Below are positions 7,582 through 10,927 of a stretch of 10,927 nucleotides of DNA, one piece after another. The first letter of the stretch is position 1; the number at the start of each line of letters is the position of its first letter. Origin of the DNA: Ruminococcaceae bacterium UBA5423 (lineage in GTDB: Bacteria > Bacillota > Clostridia > Oscillospirales > Acutalibacteraceae). The notes beneath the pieces were generated by a model, which was not told where the DNA came from, ran no database searches, and saw nothing but the letters and a program-made list of their open reading frames with translations. The DNA lies in the NCBI GenBank assembly GCA_002409375.1, contig DHNF01000098.1:1-10927 (forward strand), read 5' to 3'. Position numbers and translations under genes: made by a program.

Positions 7582-7645
7582 CGTATTTTCCTGCCTTCAA
7601 TCGGTACTAATAGTAAGCGCCGAATTATATTCTAAAAATTCAGCC

Positions 7646-7712
7646 ACCGTATTGATTTTATTTTATATTTCTCAAGCCTCGTCTTTACCATAGTGCATTA
7701 TACCAATACGGT
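7646..7712. repeat. 9-bp inverted repeat around the cyclase promoter
   Basis: ACCGTATTG (7646-7654) and CAATACGGT (7704-7712) are perfect inverted copies 49 bp apart. The upstream arm falls inside the spacer of the best candidate promoter of the diguanylate cyclase gene and the other in its untranslated leader. This layout suits a looping repressor or an RNA stem. No known operator was recognised. Confidence 0.4.
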
Positions 7713-7726
7713 TTATACAATGCCAA
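7697..7726 (-). promoter_or_regulatory. Candidate promoter of the diguanylate cyclase gene (proximal)
   Basis: TTGGCA (7726-7721), an 18-base spacer and TATAAT (7702-7697) preceded by TGG, which forms an extended -10 element. The start of transcription would be near 7690, leaving a leader of about 110 bases. Confidence 0.7.
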
Positions 7727-7737
7727 ACATATAAACT

Positions 7738-7766
7738 ATTTTACTACAAAATTTACCAAAATTCAA
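7738..7766 (-). promoter_or_regulatory. Second candidate promoter of the diguanylate cyclase gene (distal)
   Basis: TTGAAT (7766-7761), a 17-base spacer and TAAAAT (7743-7738). Weaker than the proximal site and in very AT-rich DNA, where chance matches are common. Confidence 0.35.
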
Positions 7767-7791
7767 CTTATTATTGTTAATTGGTGTATTA

Positions 7792-7816
7792 TGTCAGCCT
7801 TATTACAAACCTGACA
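7792..7816 (-). terminator. Possible weak hairpin after trkH
   Basis: TGTCAG/CTGACA (6-bp perfect arms, 13-base loop) begins nine bases after the trkH stop codon. No U-tract follows, so it is at best a weak or factor-assisted end; nothing better was found between trkH and the cyclase gene. Confidence 0.25.
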
Positions 7817-7824
7817 AGCTTTGC

Positions 7825-9273
7825 TTATCCACGCTTCCATGTTCTTGGATTTAATAGTACAAGCACCGGAAAAATTTCAAGGCGTCCCATTATCATTCCT
7901 ATACTCAAAACAAAGGTGGTAAAGTTGTTAAAACCCTCATAGCTTCCGCTGGGTCCAATCGCATCAAAACCGGGTCCAATGTTGTTAAAAGTAGCAGCAA
8001 CTGCACTGAAAGCAGTAAAAAATGTTTGTGACGACAGTGATGTTATCAATAATAGAATCATAAATACAATGGTATAAGTTGTAAGATAGAAGCTGAGTTG
8101 CCGAAGTAGGTTTGGATTTAAGATCTTGCCCTCAAGCTTAACGGGTAAGCGACGGTTTGGGCTTACATTTCGCCTTATTTCTTGTATAGCGGATTTAACA
8201 TAAATAGCAACACGGCTTACCTTTAAACCTCCGGCCGTCGAACCTGCCATTCCGCCGACAAACATCAGCAGCAATAATATAACTTTGCTGAACAAAGGCC
8301 ATTTGTTAAAGTCTGCAGTAGAATAACCGGTAGTAGTAATAATTGATGAAACAGAAAAAAACACATCACGGACCATTCGTGATACAGAATCATACATATG
8401 ACTTATGTTTATACAAATCGAAATAAATGCAAATGCAATAATCCCTAAATACCAACGCAGCTCTTCATTTTTAAAAACACCTTTTATATGTTTTATAATC
8501 ATTAAATAATAAAGATTAAAGTTTATACCAAAAAGCAACATTCCAATACCTATTACATATTCAATGTAAGCACTGTTATAATAAGCTACGGAATTTGCTT
8601 TGATGCCAAATCCGCCGGTTCCGGCAGTGCCAAAGGCATGAAGGAAACTGTCAAATAACGGCATGCCCCCCAGCAGTAACAGTATGACAACTGCTGCAGT
8701 CATAGAAAGGTAGATAATATAAAGAATACGAGCAGAACTGCTTAACTTTGCCCTAATCTTTCCAAAGGTTGGCCCCGGAACTTCGGCTTTCATTGCATAA
8801 ACATCTTCTGATTTTATATTGGGCATAACTGCTAAAGCAAAAACAAGAACGCCCATACCACCTATTAAATGTGTGAAGCTGCGCCACCATAAGATTGATT
8901 TTGGAGCAGATTCCACATCGGTCATTATGCTTGCGCCTGTGGTCGTAAATCCACTCGCTGTTTCAAAAAATGCGTCGACAGGATTAACAATTGTTCCGCT
9001 AAACAAAAATGGAAGGCATCCAAAAACAGACAATGCCAACCATGATAATGAAACAATGACAAACCCTTCACGGGCAAAATAATTTGTATCTTTAGGGCGC
9101 TTAAAACCCATAATAAGCCCAAATCCAGCGGTTATCAAAATGCTTAATAAAAATGGCCAAAGTCCATGCCATCCTTCTGAGTAAATAAGTGCAATAATAA
9201 GCGAAGGTGCCATAAGTAACGCAGTAATACAAAGTATGCGTCCAAGAGTAAATCTGACTATACCGTAATTCAT
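7825..9273 (-). CDS. trkH: Potassium uptake channel subunit TrkH (TrkH/KtrB family)
   Basis: Inner-membrane K+ translocating subunit of 482 residues with the four-fold pore-loop design of the family. Numbered from the preferred start, filter-region segments are TTTG (110-113), GTGGFG (218-223), TTTG (313-316) and NNIGPG (430-435). The C-terminal MGRLEIFPV helix is typical and complete. Start choice: the frame extends to a TTG at 9283-9285, but that codon overlaps the GAGG Shine-Dalgarno sequence. The ATG at 9271-9273 sits six bases after GAGG and is preferred. The stop of trkA lies 12 bp upstream, so the two genes are one operon and the proteins very probably form one complex, with TrkA gating TrkH from the cytoplasm. 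No truncation is seen. Confidence 0.95.
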   Translation of the reverse strand: MNYGIVRFTLGRILCITALLMAPSLIIALIYSEGWHGLWPFLLSILITAGFGLIMGFKRPKDTNYFAREGFVIVSLSWLALSVFGCLPFLFSGTIVNPVDAFFETASGFTTTGASIMTDVESAPKSILWWRSFTHLIGGMGVLVFALAVMPNIKSEDVYAMKAEVPGPTFGKIRAKLSSSARILYIIYLSMTAAVVILLLLGGMPLFDSFLHAFGTAGTGGFGIKANSVAYYNSAYIEYVIGIGMLLFGINFNLYYLMIIKHIKGVFKNEELRWYLGIIAFAFISICINISHMYDSVSRMVRDVFFSVSSIITTTGYSTADFNKWPLFSKVILLLLMFVGGMAGSTAGGLKVSRVAIYVKSAIQEIRRNVSPNRRLPVKLEGKILNPNLLRQLSFYLTTYTIVFMILLLITSLSSQTFFTAFSAVAATFNNIGPGFDAIGPSGSYEGFNNFTTFVLSIGMIMGRLEIFPVLVLLNPRTWKRG

Positions 9274-9285
9274 ATTAGACCTCAA

Positions 9286-10638
9286 TTATTTTAGAATATC
9301 ATCAATATCCTGAAAGTTTTTATTTGTTGTGACTATTATCACATTATCACCCGGTAATATCATGTCGGACCCGCTGGGATATATCAAAGAATTTTCGCGA
9401 ATAATACATGAAATAAGTAACCCCGGTTTTGTAGACAACTCAGTTAGCGGAGTAAAAACAGTTCTGCTGGTCGGTTTAACATGAAATTGTAAAGCCTCTA
9501 CACGACCATCAGCTAAACGATAAAAAGCGTTAATATTTGAGCCAAGTGTATTCTCGATAGACCTGACAAAGCGAATAATCTGATCGGCAATAAGCTGCTG
9601 CGGGGTAACAATAGATTGCAATCCGACATTATCCAAAACTTTTAACAAGTCTGTACGATTAACCTTTGTAATAGTCTTTTCGACACCCATCCGAGAAACA
9701 TAAATTGAAATCAGTATATTTTCCTCATCTATGCCTAACAGCGAAATAACTGAATCATAATCAGCAAATCTTTCTTCATTAAGAAACATTTGTTTTGTAC
9801 CGTCACCAAAGATTATTTCTGCCTGGGGGAAATCGGCGGCAAGCTTATCTGCAATTGCTGCGTCAACCTCTATCACTTTAATTCGTATATGAGTTTTAAC
9901 AAGCAAAGACAACAAATAATGGGTTAGCTTTCCTCCGCCGATAATCAGAGCAGAGCTTATCTTGGATAACCTGTGCTGATTGTGCCTGCAAAATGTTGTC
10001 ACATCAGTATTGCTGCCCGTAACCATTACATGATCCCCTGCCTCAAGGCGCGTCTCACCATCAGGAATCAAAACCTTATCTCCCCTGACTACAATACATA
10101 TAAGCACGTTTCCATATCGACCTTTGTGATCCTTTAGCTTCATGCCGGCCATTGATGCATTGTTTTGTAAAACCACTTCAACCATGTTGACACGGCCTTG
10201 TTCAAAATACTCTACATTTAATGCCGCCGGAAACATTAGCATACGGACTATATCATGAGCAGCTTCAAGTTCCGGATTAATCATCATTGTAATCCCTAAA
10301 CTTTCGCTAAGAAAGTTCATTTGCTTATAATAATCAGGGTTGCGCACTCGTGCTATAGTGTTTTTAGCACCCAGCTTTTTTGCGGTAATAGCGGCTATAA
10401 TATTGGTTTCATCGTTTGGAGTCACAGCAATAAAAACATCGCAATCATTAACACCGGCTTCTGTTTGAATATCATAAATCCCGCCGTTACCAAGCACACC
10501 GCCTATATCATACAAATTGGTTAATTGATCAAGGCGTGTTTCGTTTAACTCAATCAAAATAATATCGTGATTTTCCTTAGATAAATCACAACAAAGCACC
10601 TCGCCAACCTTACCGGCTCCCGCAATAACAATATCCAT
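9286..10638 (-). CDS. trkA: Trk system potassium uptake regulator TrkA
   Basis: 450-residue cytosolic gating protein built as RCK_N-RCK_C-RCK_N-RCK_C, the length and layout of TrkA rather than single-unit KtrA. The first Rossmann unit has GAGKVG (7-12) and a strand-2 acidic residue Glu30, the classic NAD(H)-type nucleotide site. The second starts at IIGGGKLTHY (232-241) with Glu257, but the third glycine of the loop is replaced, so nucleotide binding there may be weaker or absent. TrkA_C-like beta domains are at about 148-210 and 380-440 (for example DGETRLEAGDHVMVTG). The start is the ATG at 10636-10638, with AAGGAG (10649-10644) five bases upstream. A promoter overlapping a palindrome precedes it. 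First gene of the trkA-trkH operon. Confidence 0.95.
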   Translation of the reverse strand: MDIVIAGAGKVGEVLCCDLSKENHDIILIELNETRLDQLTNLYDIGGVLGNGGIYDIQTEAGVNDCDVFIAVTPNDETNIIAAITAKKLGAKNTIARVRNPDYYKQMNFLSESLGITMMINPELEAAHDIVRMLMFPAALNVEYFEQGRVNMVEVVLQNNASMAGMKLKDHKGRYGNVLICIVVRGDKVLIPDGETRLEAGDHVMVTGSNTDVTTFCRHNQHRLSKISSALIIGGGKLTHYLLSLLVKTHIRIKVIEVDAAIADKLAADFPQAEIIFGDGTKQMFLNEERFADYDSVISLLGIDEENILISIYVSRMGVEKTITKVNRTDLLKVLDNVGLQSIVTPQQLIADQIIRFVRSIENTLGSNINAFYRLADGRVEALQFHVKPTSRTVFTPLTELSTKPGLLISCIIRENSLIYPSGSDMILPGDNVIIVTTNKNFQDIDDILK

Positions 10639-10689
10639 AATATCTCCTTTGCGTAATATACGGATAAATATATCTTTTTATCGGATATT

Positions 10690-10718
10690 AGTATACGCCT
10701 ATTAAAATGAAATTTCAA
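10690..10718 (-). promoter_or_regulatory. Promoter of trkA-trkH
   Basis: TTGAAA (10718-10713), a 17-base spacer and TATACT (10695-10690). Transcription would start about 45 bases before the trkA ATG. The -35 box lies in the centre of a perfect inverted repeat. Confidence 0.75.
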
Positions 10719-10732
10719 TAAATTTCATTTTA
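10703..10732. repeat. Perfect 13-bp inverted repeat over the trkA -35 box
   Basis: TAAAATGAAATTT (10703-10715) and AAATTTCATTTTA (10720-10732) are exact inverted copies with a four-base centre (CAAT). The right geometry for a dimeric repressor site on the trk promoter, but it could also be an AT-rich hairpin ending a transcript from the right. No known regulator site was recognised. Confidence 0.7.
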
Positions 10733-10735
10733 TAC

Positions 10736-10884
10736 TATTCTCGGTTTAAAAGGAGACAAGATTTGCGAGAATATTTTCTGCTCTGCAAGGCGGAGGAGGA
10801 TGGCGGGCTAACGCCCGCTGATGACGACAACAAGGCAAAGCGGAAAATAGACCGACAAGATGTTTTCGGTTTAACCTGAGAATA
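10736..10884. repeat. 149-bp nested inverted-repeat element, MITE-like or structured RNA
   Basis: The ends TATTCTCGGTTTAAA (10736-10750) and TTTAACCTGAGAATA (10870-10884) are imperfect inverted copies, each bounded by TA. Inside are arms TATTTTCTGCTCTGC (10772-10786) and GCAAAGCGGAAAATA (10835-10849), which pair at 13 of 15 positions plus one G-T. The GC-rich core holds a perfect hairpin GCGGGC-TAAC-GCCCGC (10803-10818). GACAAGAT (10755-10762, 10854-10861) and CGGTTTAA (10742-10749, 10867-10874) each occur twice in direct orientation. There is no reading frame of note. The GC-rich core contrasts with the AT-rich DNA around it. The structure is seen; mobility, copy number and transcription are inference. 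Confidence 0.6.
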
Positions 10885-10927
10885 TTAATAATAGAATATA
10901 CCAGTATAATATTAAATTGGGAGCCGT

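Noticed and set aside
10800..10811. ATG-GCG-GGC-TAA directly after GGAGGAGG in the nested-repeat element
   Set aside because: The purine-rich run touches the ATG, leaving no spacing for initiation, and the frame is three codons long; it is better explained as part of the core hairpin.
10885..10927. TATAAT near the right edge and a following GGGAG, as a plus-strand promoter and ribosome site
   Set aside because: No -35 box at proper spacing, and the two signals are too close together to serve one transcript; the DNA is AT-rich and the window ends here.

Overview
All recognisable genes in this window lie on the minus strand, so they are described right to left. The likely source is a low-to-mid GC Gram-positive bacterium of the class Clostridia. 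The evidence is an alanyl-tRNA synthetase gene behind a T-box leader, a PdaA-type spore/cell-wall deacetylase, an MscL with a C-terminal zinc ribbon, strong Shine-Dalgarno sequences and AT-rich sigma-A type promoters. The assignment to Clostridia is inference; the exact lineage cannot be read from the window.

Right end (10639-10927): no gene. It holds the trkA promoter, a perfect 13-bp inverted repeat across its -35 box, and next to that a 149-bp GC-rich-cored element with nested inverted repeats and TA at both ends. This element is the least explained thing in the window and resembles a small non-autonomous mobile repeat (MITE-like) or a structured RNA. Next come trkA and trkH (10638-7825), a two-gene operon for a potassium uptake system: a two-RCK cytoplasmic regulator and its membrane channel subunit.

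Middle (7824-5541): after a 240-bp AT-rich gap with two candidate promoters and a 9-bp inverted repeat comes a single gene for a membrane-bound diguanylate cyclase. It has a lipobox-like signal peptide, an extracellular DISM-type sensor domain, seven membrane segments and a GGDEF domain with an intact inhibitory site.

Left (5577-1): a strong promoter and an alanine T-box riboswitch with terminator control alaS. It is followed closely by a HIT-family nucleotide hydrolase gene. After a 115-bp gap come a DEDDh exonuclease, mscL (stop and start overlap by one base) and a PdaA-like deacetylase cut by the window edge. The last three probably share a transcript; two of them concern the envelope (an osmotic safety valve and peptidoglycan modification). 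No phage, insertion sequence with a transposase, CRISPR array, rRNA or tRNA was seen. The coding content is ordinary; the unusual signals are in the intergenic DNA and in the protein tails.
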